In this document: positions 26,421-34,591 of the stretch, piece after piece
Numbering within the stretch: the first letter of the stretch is position 1
Layout of the letters: each line of letters opens with the position of its first letter
NCBI RefSeq assembly: GCF_900091465.1
Contig: NZ_FMHV01000002.1
Span: 3,596,001-3,660,000, forward strand
DNA length: 64,000 nt
DNA from: Micromonospora rhizosphaerae
GTDB lineage: Bacteria; Actinomycetota; Actinomycetes; Mycobacteriales; Micromonosporaceae
Reading direction: 5' to 3'
Position numbers and translations under genes: made by a program
Notes under the pieces: generated by a model
The model's input: the letters and a program-made list of their open reading frames with translations, nothing else
Told to the model about the DNA's origin: nothing
Databases searched by the model: none

Positions 26421-28191
26421 CAAGACCACGAAGTTAAGGCGCTGATTGGCCTGTCAACTTGGCGTGGATGGTTGATATGCGGGCTGGTCGGGGTGGGTCC
26501 ATTCGTGGGTGAGGGCGTAGGTGCCGGGGGCTGTTCGCGTGAGCATGGTCTCCTTGGCCCAGCGGCATAGCTCGGCGGTCAGGCCTCGGTGGTGGGTGAG
26601 GCCGAGGCCGGCGGCGATTTCGCGTGCGGTCCATGGTCGGTGCGGATCAGTGCGCATGAGTTGCAAGGTTCGGTCGCGTCGGCCGTCGGGGTGAGATGTC
26701 GAGGCGGGCAGCACGGTGATCGTGGTGCTGGTGATTGGTGCCGCTCCGTTGATCAGGCGTTGTGCTGCTGGTGCTGCGTATCGGGAGATGGGGCACTTCA
26801 CCCGGCGAGGGGAAATGCGTGGGCGACGTGGAGGCAGCAGGTTGGTAAGGACAGCTTGGGCGATTCGGCCCGGCGTTGACTCGACGGCGGTGGGAGTATG
26901 CCGGCGGCGGCGACGACTTGATCTCGGGCTGTCTCGACAGCGACGGTGAACGCGGCCCGGTCGGGGTCGGTGCCGGGAACGGACTCGACGGCTTCCGCCA
27001 TGGCGCGACGAAGAGCCTGGTAGAGCGTGAGCTGGGCCCAGATTTCTTGTTCGATGCCGTAAGCGTCCTGCGAGCGCAGGACGAGCCCTTGCAGGAGGGT
27101 GTGGCGTAGTGAGTAGAAGGCCGATTCGACTTCCCATCGTTCGTGGTAGAGCGTGATGAGCTCATGCGCGGGATAGCGTCGGTGATCGGTCAGGGTGGTG
27201 GCTAGCCGGTAGTCGCCGCCCAGTTGAAGTCCTTTGCCGGTGGTCACGCTGATGTGGGCGTCGATGATGCGAAGAGCTATCCCGTTGATCCGGGTGAGGT
27301 AGGTGCCGTCGGGAAGGCATGCTTGTCTGGCCGGGGTTCGGCGGCCTTTGAGCCGGACCAGCAGTTGAGCGCCGGTGCCGGCCGCCTTGGCGAGGAAGTC
27401 GTCAGCGTCGAAGCCGCGGTCGTTGAGCAGCAGCATGCCGTCATCGAGCAGCGGGAGTAGTTGCTCGGCATACGCGTTCTCGCTGACGTCAACGGGACCG
27501 AACACCGCGCCGAGAAGGGAACGGGTGCCCGTCTCGCACAAGGCGACGATCCGCAGCATCGGGTATCCGTCCTGGCCGAAGCGGTGCTTGATCTTCCCCA
27601 GCCACGCGGCCGCTCGTGGTCGGTCCGGCGCCTTGGTTGAGCTGCATCCATCGAACGCGACGGTCCGCCAGCGCCGGTAGCGCACGCCCGGAACGTGCGG
27701 CCGGGCAACCGGCCCGGCGAGAGTCTCGAACAGCAGCTTTATCGGGGCCGGACCCAGCCGGCGGCGAACATCTCGCAGCGCCTTCTCCGATGGCCGACGC
27801 AGGGACAACCCGTCGAGGCCTGCGACCAGCTTGTCCCATACCCGCGCGTGGCCAAGCATCGGAAACAACGCCAGAGCCAGGGTGAAGTAGACCCCTACCC
27901 GCGAGGGCAGCAGCCGCAACCGGCTCTGCGTCGTGCGGGTGCGCTCCAGCACGTCATCCACGAGCTCGAACGGGACTTGCCTGGTCAGCTCCCCCAAGTG
28001 GCCAGGAGCGAAGACGCCTTCAGCCACAGTGACGGCGCGGGAAAGCACGACAGTTGAGCTTCGCTCGGACAACAGGACCCCTCAAGACGATCTTGGCGAA
28101 CGCCTTGTCCTATCAGGAGCCCAACGGTCTCGATCCCAGAGACCCAGACCAGCTTGACACGTCACCCGACGGCCTTAACTTCGTGGTCTTG
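26421..28191. mobile_element. IS4-family element
   Basis: 1771 bp with perfect 18-bp terminal inverted repeats (CAAGACCACGAAGTTAAG at the left). They are flanked by a 9-bp direct repeat GAAGTATCC (26412-26420 and 28192-28200). It interrupts an IS3 orfA. The single transposase gene carries a frameshift, so activity is doubtful. Confidence 0.88.
26454..28072 (-). pseudogene. IS4-family transposase, frameshifted near its C-terminus
   Basis: The main frame (28072 down to 26798) has the IS4 DDE signature: RTVAFDGCSSTKAPD (Asp), LLNDRGFDADDFLAKA (Asp) and the YREK-type motif YHERWEVESAF (Glu). Near 26890, in a run of GC-rich codons after VVAAAGI, the proper frame shifts to the one ending at 26454. 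That frame carries the remaining C-terminal part (GRIAQAVLTNLLPPRR and a winged-helix-like tail WTAREIAAGLGLTHH). The indel removes about 140 residues from the native C-terminus unless a read error explains it. Confidence 0.75.
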
Positions 28192-28290
28192 GAAGTATCC
28201 CGACGAGTTGCGTCAGCGCGCTGTGCGCTTGTATCGCGAGTCGGACCCGTGGGGTTCCATAACGCTGTCACTGGTGGTGGAGCTGGACTT

Positions 28291-29346
28291 CTATGCTGCT
28301 CGTTCGTACTCGGTGATGAGCCCTCCGAGGACGGGGCGGCGTCTGATCCGCTCATGAGTGAAGTCGATGACGGGTCGGTCGGATCGTGGGGGCTGCAGCG
28401 CGAGGGCTCGATGTGGCCGTCGCCCGTTGTAGTGGCCGGCGTACTCGCCGAGCGTTTGGCGTAGGTGTCGTTCGCCGACGATGAGTATGCGGTCGGTGAC
28501 CTCGCTGCGGGCGGTGAGGACGAACCTTTCCGCGTAGGCGTTGGCTCGTGGGCTACGTGGTGGGATCTTGCATACGGTGATGCCGGCGTCGGCCAGCACG
28601 GCGTCGAAGGCGGCGGTGAACTGCCCGGCCCGGTCCCGGATGAGGACCTTGAACTGCGCGGCCCGTTCGCCGAGGTCGATGAGCAGATTGCGGGCTTGCT
28701 GCGCTGTCCACGGTCCGTCGGGATTGGCGGTGACGCCGAGAATGTGGACGTAACGGCTGCCGACCTCGAGCACGAAGAACACGTACAGGCGCTTGAGGGT
28801 GAGCGCGCAGTCCACATGAAAGAAATCGCAGGCGAGCAGGGTCGACGCCTGGGCAGACAGGAACCGCCGCCAGGTGGTGTGGTCACGTCGCAGCGGCACC
28901 GGCGGTACCCCGCAACGTCGGAGGACCCGTCGGATGGTGGACGCGCCGACGCGGTAGCCAAGGCCGAGCAGCTCACCCTGGATGCGTTGGTAGCCCCATC
29001 CGGGATTATCCCGGGCCATCTGCTCAATCAGAGCAACGATGGCCGGGTCGATCGATGGGCGCCCCCGCCGGTTTGGATAGGTCCAGTGCCGGGCGACCAG
29101 CCGGCGATGCCAGGCAAGGACCGTGGCGGGAGTGACGAGCCGGTGCATCTTCAGCGCGCGGGGGAGAAGCCTGATCAGGGCGCTGAGCGTGGCCCGGTCG
29201 GCCCAGTCCAACCGCGGCCTCGGGTTGGCCCGGCGTAGCACTGCGTTCTCGTGACGGAGGACCAGGATCTCCACGTCCTTGGCCGCACTGCTCTCGGCGA
29301 GCAGGGTCAGCCACTCGGCGATGCGGCAGAACACGAGGTAGAGCAT
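28291..29346 (-). CDS. Integrase-core (IS3/IS481-like) transposase
   Basis: A 351-aa transposase of the same family as the fragments at 1-309 and 50725-50865. It has an N-terminal helix-turn-helix region (LVLRHENAVLRR, LIRLLPRAL), then the DDE rve core: LLACDFFHVDCALT (Asp), VLIRDRAGQFTAAFD (Asp) and ANAYAERFVLTAR (Glu), ending in ERIRRRPVLGGLITEYERAA. All catalytic residues are present. ATG 29346 is preferred to 29436 because the extension is not family-like. The ends of the element could not be placed exactly; the left end is near 28265. Confidence 0.82.
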   Translation of the reverse strand: MLYLVFCRIAEWLTLLAESSAAKDVEILVLRHENAVLRRANPRPRLDWADRATLSALIRLLPRALKMHRLVTPATVLAWHRRLVARHWTYPNRRGRPSIDPAIVALIEQMARDNPGWGYQRIQGELLGLGYRVGASTIRRVLRRCGVPPVPLRRDHTTWRRFLSAQASTLLACDFFHVDCALTLKRLYVFFVLEVGSRYVHILGVTANPDGPWTAQQARNLLIDLGERAAQFKVLIRDRAGQFTAAFDAVLADAGITVCKIPPRSPRANAYAERFVLTARSEVTDRILIVGERHLRQTLGEYAGHYNGRRPHRALALQPPRSDRPVIDFTHERIRRRPVLGGLITEYERAA

Positions 29347-29382
29347 GCGTAGCGACACGAGCAACGATCCTGCCCGACAGCG

Positions 29383-29838
29383 GTGCAGGCCATTGCGCCT
29401 GATCAACGACCGTATGCGGCTTTTGGCACCCGACACCCCGCCGCCCTGTTCGTGGCAGCCCTGGCTGGCTGCTCCAGCGAGACTGAGCCCATCGCTTCAT
29501 CCGTCAATGGCACGGCCGCCACGCCGGCCACCACCTCCGCAGCGCCGGTGACAACCGCACCTGCGCCCATCGCCGACGACGCGACCATCCGCCGTTTGTG
29601 CAACACGATCGCCGACCTCGGCAACAGCAACAACTTCGACCCGGACGCGAACCTGGCTGCCGGACAGCGCGGCGAGCTGATCGTCGACCCGAAGTTCTCT
29701 CTGCCTGGGCGGGGCCTCGTGACGGCGGCAGGAGCGGCCAGCGCCGCCCCAGGGCCCGACACGAACATCGATATCGCCCAAGCCCAGCTTGACTTTCTGG
29801 ACGCCTGCGGAGACAAATACGGCGACGGACCCTGGTAG
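29383..29838 (+). CDS. Lipoprotein, probably 5'-damaged
   Basis: A 151-aa frame with a lipobox at about residue 30 (FVAALAGCSS), a Thr/Ala/Pro linker and a domain with two Cys (LCNTIADL, LDACGDKY), probably disulphide-linked. The signal peptide's basic start is poor, and the frame begins 37 bp from the start codon of the divergent transposase, so the true start may have been replaced by the element. The family is not recognised; small actinobacterial lipoproteins of this build are common. Confidence 0.55.
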   Translation: MQAIAPDQRPYAAFGTRHPAALFVAALAGCSSETEPIASSVNGTAATPATTSAAPVTTAPAPIADDATIRRLCNTIADLGNSNNFDPDANLAAGQRGELIVDPKFSLPGRGLVTAAGAASAAPGPDTNIDIAQAQLDFLDACGDKYGDGPW

Positions 29839-29884
29839 GTACTCGTGATCCACTCCCCGTGCCGCGTCGGTGCCTCCGCCGCTG

Positions 29885-30379
29885 CTACTGCGGGGCGAGT
29901 GGTGGCGATGACAGGTGGGATGCCATGTGGCGGATCATCGGCCCGTCGGATTCGTGATAGGCGAGGATGATGTCCGGCTCATGGTCGGCGTCTGTATGGC
30001 CCTCATCCGGCCTCTGGTGGCTAAGACCCCCTCGGTGGTCCCGTGGGGCGCCGACAGTCACGTTGATGTCCAAGCGCTCCACGTCATCGTCTGTCGTCCC
30101 AGACGGGCCGCTGCTGACCACGAGCACGGTCGAACGGTTCTCTTCAGGACGTGACGGCAAGCTGACAGTGCTTGACGGGTTCGGCTTCGAGGCAAGGCTG
30201 CGGCATGGCCGGCCGCGGACGTGCAGCGCCTGAGCGAGGTGATCGACGACAGCTAGGTGTGTATCCGGGCAGGCGACCTCTACGCGCAGACCTCTGCCGA
30301 CCGACGCTGTCACCATCGCATCGGCAATGGTCGCGAGCACCGCCCGCTCCCGCGCGACCGCGGAAAGATCCATCACCAT
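29885..30379 (-). CDS. Uridine-kinase-like protein lacking a P-loop, paralog B
   Basis: A 164-aa paralog of 16570-17043. It shares ARERAVL, IADAM, VEVACPDTHLAVVDHLAQAL, RGRPC and an end DIILAYHESDGPMIRHMASHL. As in paralog A, no Walker A GxxGSGKT is found at the expected place. Start choice: ATG 30379 with GGTGGAGG just upstream, though ATG 30373 (MDLSAVARER) aligns with the paralog's start. The two genes are in opposite orientation 13 kb apart. The function is unknown. Confidence 0.55.
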   Translation of the reverse strand: MVMDLSAVARERAVLATIADAMVTASVGRGLRVEVACPDTHLAVVDHLAQALHVRGRPCRSLASKPNPSSTVSLPSRPEENRSTVLVVSSGPSGTTDDDVERLDINVTVGAPRDHRGGLSHQRPDEGHTDADHEPDIILAYHESDGPMIRHMASHLSSPPLAPQ

Positions 30380-30775
30380 GAGGCCTCCACCCAGCTCGCC
30401 GTTCGCCGGCGGCTCGAATATCAAAGGATGAGTCGTCCGGATATCGCCGGTTTCGCCACCGGCTACCAGGCGCCGGTCCGATTGCCATCCCTGCCGCCAA
30501 CATCAGCGCAACCAACCGCTTGCTCGTTACATCGTCCTCTCAGGAACGTCGTCCTGCCGTCGGCGGCTGACGGCTCTCCCAGAACTCCTGCGGCCCCCGA
30601 CTGTGCGGCTGCAGGGCCGACCGCTGCGCCGACGTTGCTTCCTTGATCGTGTCGGCGCCAGGGCTCGACCTGCTCTATCGAGGCGGTGCCGATGGTTTTC
30701 CTGCTCTGCGATCGGGGTACGGCCTGCGTAACTCGCTGCCCCTCTGCGGGTTGCTCAAGCATGGGGAGATCAGGG

Positions 30776-30943
30776 ATGACGACGGTGCCCGCTCCTGCCG
30801 CGGATCACGCCGAGGACCAACTCAACCGGGAGATGGCAGAACTGCACGTTCGCGCTAGGCGCGCGGCAGCGCAGCTGGCCGATATCCATGCGCGCCTTGC
30901 AGTGCTCGAGGAGCAGATCCGGCGCCATCAGCAGGGCGGATAG
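30776..30943 (+). CDS. Small coiled-coil protein, paralog A
   Basis: A 55-aa acidic and Ala/Arg-rich protein: MTTVPAPAADHAEDQ, then one continuous helix with heptad-like spacing (QLADIHARLAVLEEQIRRHQ). It is paralogous to 40713-40886; both share a 5' leader with GCGGGTTGCTCAA and GGGGAGA before the ATG, so the leader is conserved with the gene. The function is unknown; it could be a dimerising partner or scaffold. Confidence 0.6.
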   Translation: MTTVPAPAADHAEDQLNREMAELHVRARRAAAQLADIHARLAVLEEQIRRHQQGG

Positions 30944-31269
30944 ACAACAGTCTGCTCGACCCGAGCTGCCCGGGTGCCTGGTGCTAACCGGCTGCTCATC
31001 GCGCGGAAGACCCCGTTCTGGGGGGAACGGGGCCTTCCTGTGCGCCATGCGGGTACCCCGGGGGGCGAGGGGCATACCGCTCCGGATGGGTGGCCGCGCA
31101 CCCCGACCTCTCAAACCGGTCATCGGCGCATCGGAGGAACATACTAGGCAGGCCCAGCGTCACGGTGCAGAGCGGGCAGGCGTTTAGCCAGGCCGTGGCC
31201 AGGCAGGAGGTTGTCCCACCCGACGTCCCATCGCATGCGGTGGTCGTCCACCGCCTGTAGGGTGCCCGG

Positions 31270-31728
31270 GTGAGCTGGCGTGGCCACGTCGGGGCTGGTA
31301 GGGGCGACCTGGACGGTGTCCGGGGCGGCGTGATCCTACTGTCGGAATCGATCACCGAGGTGGCGGTGACGCGGCTGCGGCACGCGGTCGCCGCGGCCGC
31401 CGGCGCGGCCGGGCTCGCTGGTGACGCGTTGGAGGACTTCGTCTTGGCCGTGCACGAGCTGGTCACCAATGTGGTGCGCCACGGTGGCGGCAGCGGACGG
31501 CTCCGCCTGCTGCGCGACGCCGTATCCCTGTCCTGCCAGGTCATCGACCACCGTCCCGGAACAGAGGATGTTCCGATCGCCCTGCCGCGACCCCGAACCC
31601 CGGGCCACCGGGGCCTGTGGCTGGCCCAGCAGCTCACCGACAGCCTGGTCATCGACAGCGGGCCGCACGGCACGACAGCCACCGTCACCGCCCGCCTCCC
31701 CGGCGTACAGTCGAGCGGGAACGGATGA
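31270..31728 (+). CDS. Anti-sigma-factor-like HATPase (RsbW/SpoIIAB type)
   Basis: A 152-aa GHKL ATPase of the RsbW-like HATPase_c_2 group, which phosphorylates an anti-anti-sigma STAS protein and sequesters a sigma factor. The N-box is DFVLAVHELVTNVVRHGGG (Glu, Asn). The G1 box reads DHRPGTED, where most members have DxGPG, so it is altered. The G2 box GHRGLWLAQQL is typical. It overlaps the STAS gene by ATGA, implying co-translation. It starts at GTG 31270. Confidence 0.75.
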   Translation: MSWRGHVGAGRGDLDGVRGGVILLSESITEVAVTRLRHAVAAAAGAAGLAGDALEDFVLAVHELVTNVVRHGGGSGRLRLLRDAVSLSCQVIDHRPGTEDVPIALPRPRTPGHRGLWLAQQLTDSLVIDSGPHGTTATVTARLPGVQSSGNG

Positions 31729-32060
31729 GGTGCAGCGTGGAACAGACGTGGCAGTCGGAGACGACGGTTAGCGACGGGACCGCCGTCGTGACACTGTTCG
31801 GCGAACTCGACATCGCCGCAGCCAACCCGCTGGGGGACGTCCTGCAGGGCGCGATCGCCCAATCGCCCCGCGTCCAGGTCGACCTGGCGCGGGTCAGCTT
31901 CATCGACTCCACCGTGCTGAACGCGTTCGTCAACGCCCACAGCCGTGCCACCGACACGGGCGTCAGCCTCGCCCTGGTCAATCCCACCGGCCATGTCCGG
32001 CGCGTGCTGTCGATGACCGGGATCCTGCCAATGCTCACCAAGCCCGACTCCGACGATTAG
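31725..32060 (+). CDS. STAS anti-anti-sigma-like protein
   Basis: A 111-aa STAS domain. Strands TAVVTLFGELDIAA, helix NPLGDVLQGAI, then the core VQVDLARVSFIDSTVLNAFVNA with the phosphoacceptor-type Ser in FIDST (about residue 61), followed by GVSLALVNPTG and RRVLSMTGIL. This is a normal-length SpoIIAA/RsbV-like protein. It is coupled to the HATPase. The last 34 residues recur at the end of the chimeric ORF at 36937-38040. Confidence 0.8.
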   Translation: MRCSVEQTWQSETTVSDGTAVVTLFGELDIAAANPLGDVLQGAIAQSPRVQVDLARVSFIDSTVLNAFVNAHSRATDTGVSLALVNPTGHVRRVLSMTGILPMLTKPDSDD

Positions 32061-32114
32061 ATCCGGCCCACCGACTTCTCAGCGCGGATCTTTGTGGTCG
32101 TGCCGGCGCGGCCA

Positions 32115-33098
32115 GTGTTGTTCAGGCGTGGAAGCGGGCGATGACGGGGGCGTGGTCGGGGACGGTAGCGGGGCGTCGGGTGTCGGTGGACTCGGTGATC
32201 GAACCGATGTCGTCGACGAGGCTGTCGACGCTGGCGACTCGTAGGCGCAGGTCGCGGGAGACGAGGATGTGGTCGATGAGTTCGCCTCGTCCTTGATAGA
32301 TGCGTGAGTAGGCCCTCCCAATCGGCAGGATCGGGGCGAGGTTGTACAGCCGGACGGGGTCGCCCTTGTCGGGCCGGTTGATGTCTCCGTCGCTGGGGCC
32401 GCTGAGCAGGGTGGTGGTGACGGCGTCGGGGCCGTCGTTGAGGTCCCCGCAGAGAAAGGTGGGTACGCCGGGTTCGCCGTCGGTGGCGGAGGCGGTCATG
32501 ACCTTGTTGAGTTGCACGCGGACGGCGACGGCTTCGGCGGCCCGCCGTAGGAGGGCGTATCCGGCGCCCCGGGCGCGTTCGTCCTCGCTCTTGGGGTAGC
32601 GGCGGTTGTCGGGGTAGGTCAGCAGTTTCGACTTGAGGTGGCAGGTGACCAGCCGCAGGCCGCTGCCGACGTCGACGTGGACTTGAAGGGCGCCGCGGCC
32701 CATCCGGGTGAGGGTGGTGCCATCGACGTCGGGTACCGCCGGCAGGCCGGCCTCGGGAAGGTCGACGACCTGGTCCTCGACGGTGACGGGGTGGGGCGAC
32801 AGGACGCCGACTCGGATACGCCGGCCATCCGAGTGGTCGGAGAGTTGGACCTGCCAGCCGTCGCCGACCGCCCTGGCGAGGTCTTGGGCGCACTGCGGGT
32901 CGCCCACCTCCTGCAAGGCGACCACGTCCGGGTTGAGACCTCGGATGGTCGTGGCCAGGTAGGCAATCTTGACGCCGTAGGTCTCCTGGTCTGGAGGTCC
33001 GTCCTTGTGGCCGGCGGGAAAGAGGTTTTCCACGTTCCACGTCATCACGGTCAACGGTGACGTCATGTTGCCTCCCGGCGTCGCTGCCATGCTGACCT
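32115..33098. repeat. Long direct repeat, copy 2 (endonuclease gene)
   Basis: Counterpart of 7982-8965. The only clear coding change seen is a Val for Ile near the middle (GTG ATG ATC to ATG ACC). Flanks diverge on both sides. Confidence 0.85.
32122..33066 (-). CDS. Endonuclease/exonuclease/phosphatase family protein, copy 2
   Basis: A 314-aa protein, the same as copy 1 except for one conservative substitution noted, with all EEP catalytic motifs (TWNVENLF, VVALQEV, FLCGDLNDGPD, PDHAPVIARF). The GGGAGG site before ATG 33066 is conserved with copy 1. It lies 61 bp downstream of, and convergent to, the STAS gene. Which of the two copies is original cannot be decided from the sequence. Confidence 0.85.
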   Translation of the reverse strand: MTSPLTVMTWNVENLFPAGHKDGPPDQETYGVKIAYLATTIRGLNPDVVALQEVGDPQCAQDLARAVGDGWQVQLSDHSDGRRIRVGVLSPHPVTVEDQVVDLPEAGLPAVPDVDGTTLTRMGRGALQVHVDVGSGLRLVTCHLKSKLLTYPDNRRYPKSEDERARGAGYALLRRAAEAVAVRVQLNKVMTASATDGEPGVPTFLCGDLNDGPDAVTTTLLSGPSDGDINRPDKGDPVRLYNLAPILPIGRAYSRIYQGRGELIDHILVSRDLRLRVASVDSLVDDIGSITESTDTRRPATVPDHAPVIARFHA

Positions 33099-33411
33099 TC
33101 GCGACAGACGGTAATCAACAGCTCGTCCTGCTGTCACCTAATCAGTCCCAAGTCCGACCGGTAGGGACGCCCGCCGAGCCGGCAGAGCTCCCCGCATCGG
33201 CGGCCGAGCGAGCAGCCAGTGAGGCGCCCGAGTTTTCGGCTGGTCCACCCGAAGCGCAGGTCATCGCTCTCGCGGCCACACCGCCGCAGCGATGTATGCC
33301 CGCACCTGCCGCAGTTAGACGGATGGACGGTACGCGCATCCGTGGCGACGCGGGCCGGGACACCCGAGCCCTCCCCGATTGCCGCATGCCCGCCCGATCG
33401 CGCCGTAGGCC

Positions 33412-33966
33412 TTACCGTCGTTCGCAGACCAGACCGTCGTCGTTCGGATCGCGGTACCAGGCGTACTCGGGGTCGATGCCCCTGCGGTATGGACCGTAGC
33501 CGGCTGCGTTTGCCTCTTTGCACGTGGCGAATCGAGGGTCGGTCGTCGGCGGCGGCGGCTTTGGCCGGGTGGTGGTCGGAGCGGGTGCGGGACTGCTTGT
33601 GCGCGTGGCCGTCGGCTTGGCCGGGGGCGTGCGCACGGTGGTCGCGGGGTCAGCCGGAGTCTCCTCCGCTGCGGGAGGGGTCGGTGTGGTCGGTTTCGCC
33701 GCGGACGGACTCGGATTGGGAATGACGTCGACGAAGCGGTTGCCGGGCGTCGTGGTGCTGGCGGTGGGCGCTGCGGTGGGGGAGAGGCCATTGGCCGCCA
33801 TGATCAGTGTGCCGCAGCAGCACAGCTCGACGACGGCAGCGGCGCCGGCGAGCAGCCATGGCAGCGTCTTCCTCTTGGTGTCGGTGGACGTGGCGTACAC
33901 GGGCAGGATTGCGGTGTCGTCCAGTGGTACCTCGTGTGGGCGGCCGGGGGGTGTAGGTGTCGTCAT
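33412..33966 (-). CDS. Excalibur-domain membrane protein
   Basis: A 184-aa protein with one transmembrane helix (LLAGAAAVVELCCCGTLIMAAN), then about 80 residues of Pro/Thr/Ala-rich linker and a C-terminal excalibur domain: FATCKEANAAGYGPYRRG and DPNDDGLVCERR (two Cys and Asp ligands of a calcium-binding loop). It is an extracytoplasmic Ca-binding domain of unknown role. The gene starts at 33966, 15 bp from the end of the second IS5 element, which has separated it from its original promoter while leaving a GGAG site. Confidence 0.8.
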   Translation of the reverse strand: MTTPTPPGRPHEVPLDDTAILPVYATSTDTKRKTLPWLLAGAAAVVELCCCGTLIMAANGLSPTAAPTASTTTPGNRFVDVIPNPSPSAAKPTTPTPPAAEETPADPATTVRTPPAKPTATRTSSPAPAPTTTRPKPPPPTTDPRFATCKEANAAGYGPYRRGIDPEYAWYRDPNDDGLVCERR

Positions 33967-34591
33967 TTGGGGGCGGCTCCTAGCCCGTGTTTCGTAAGGC
34001 TCTGCTAGGCGGTGAGAAGCCGGCGTGGCGGTGATCGATAAGAGAGGAGGTCTCCGGTAGATCGGTTAGCGACCAAGCAAACCGAAGACCGACCGGAGAC
34101 CTCGTGCCCAGGGTAGCGGCAGCGAGGCGGCACGATCTCACCGACGCTCAGTGGGCGGGGCTGCGGCCTGTTCTGCCTGCGGAGCCGGGCCGGGGGCGTC
34201 CGCCGCGTTGGACGAAACGGCAGATCATCGACGGGATCCGGTGGCGGGTCCGGACCGGGACGCCGTGGCGGGATGTGCCGGAGGTGTATGGGCCTTGGCA
34301 GACCTTGTATCGCTGGTTCCGGCGCTGGCAGCGTGACGGCACCTGGGCGAAGGTCCTGGCAGGGTTGCAGGCCGGGGCAGACGCCGCCGGGAAGATCGAC
34401 TGGACGGTCAGTGTCGACTCCACGATCAGCCGCGCCCACCAGCACGCCGCGGGTGCCCGCCGGGACGGTCACCTGCAGAAAGAACCGCCGGGCGGCGTTG
34501 CCACCGAGCCTGCCGATCACGGGCTGGGCCGTTCCCGGGGCGGGTTCACCACCAAGACGCACCTGGCCTGCGAGCAGGGCCGCAAGACCCT

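Larger units (their letters stand above)
26398..28262 (+). pseudogene. IS3-family orfA remnant split by an IS4 element
   Basis: GTG 26398, preceded by GGGGAGG, encodes VAAPKKYP, and after the IS4 element the frame resumes at 28192 with KYPDELRQRAVRLYRESDP, the standard start of an IS3-type OrfA. Removing the element and one 9-bp GAAGTATCC copy restores the frame. The match is lost again after ESDP at about 28262, where the neighbouring integrase-core element begins. Only the first 24 or so codons survive. Confidence 0.7.
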
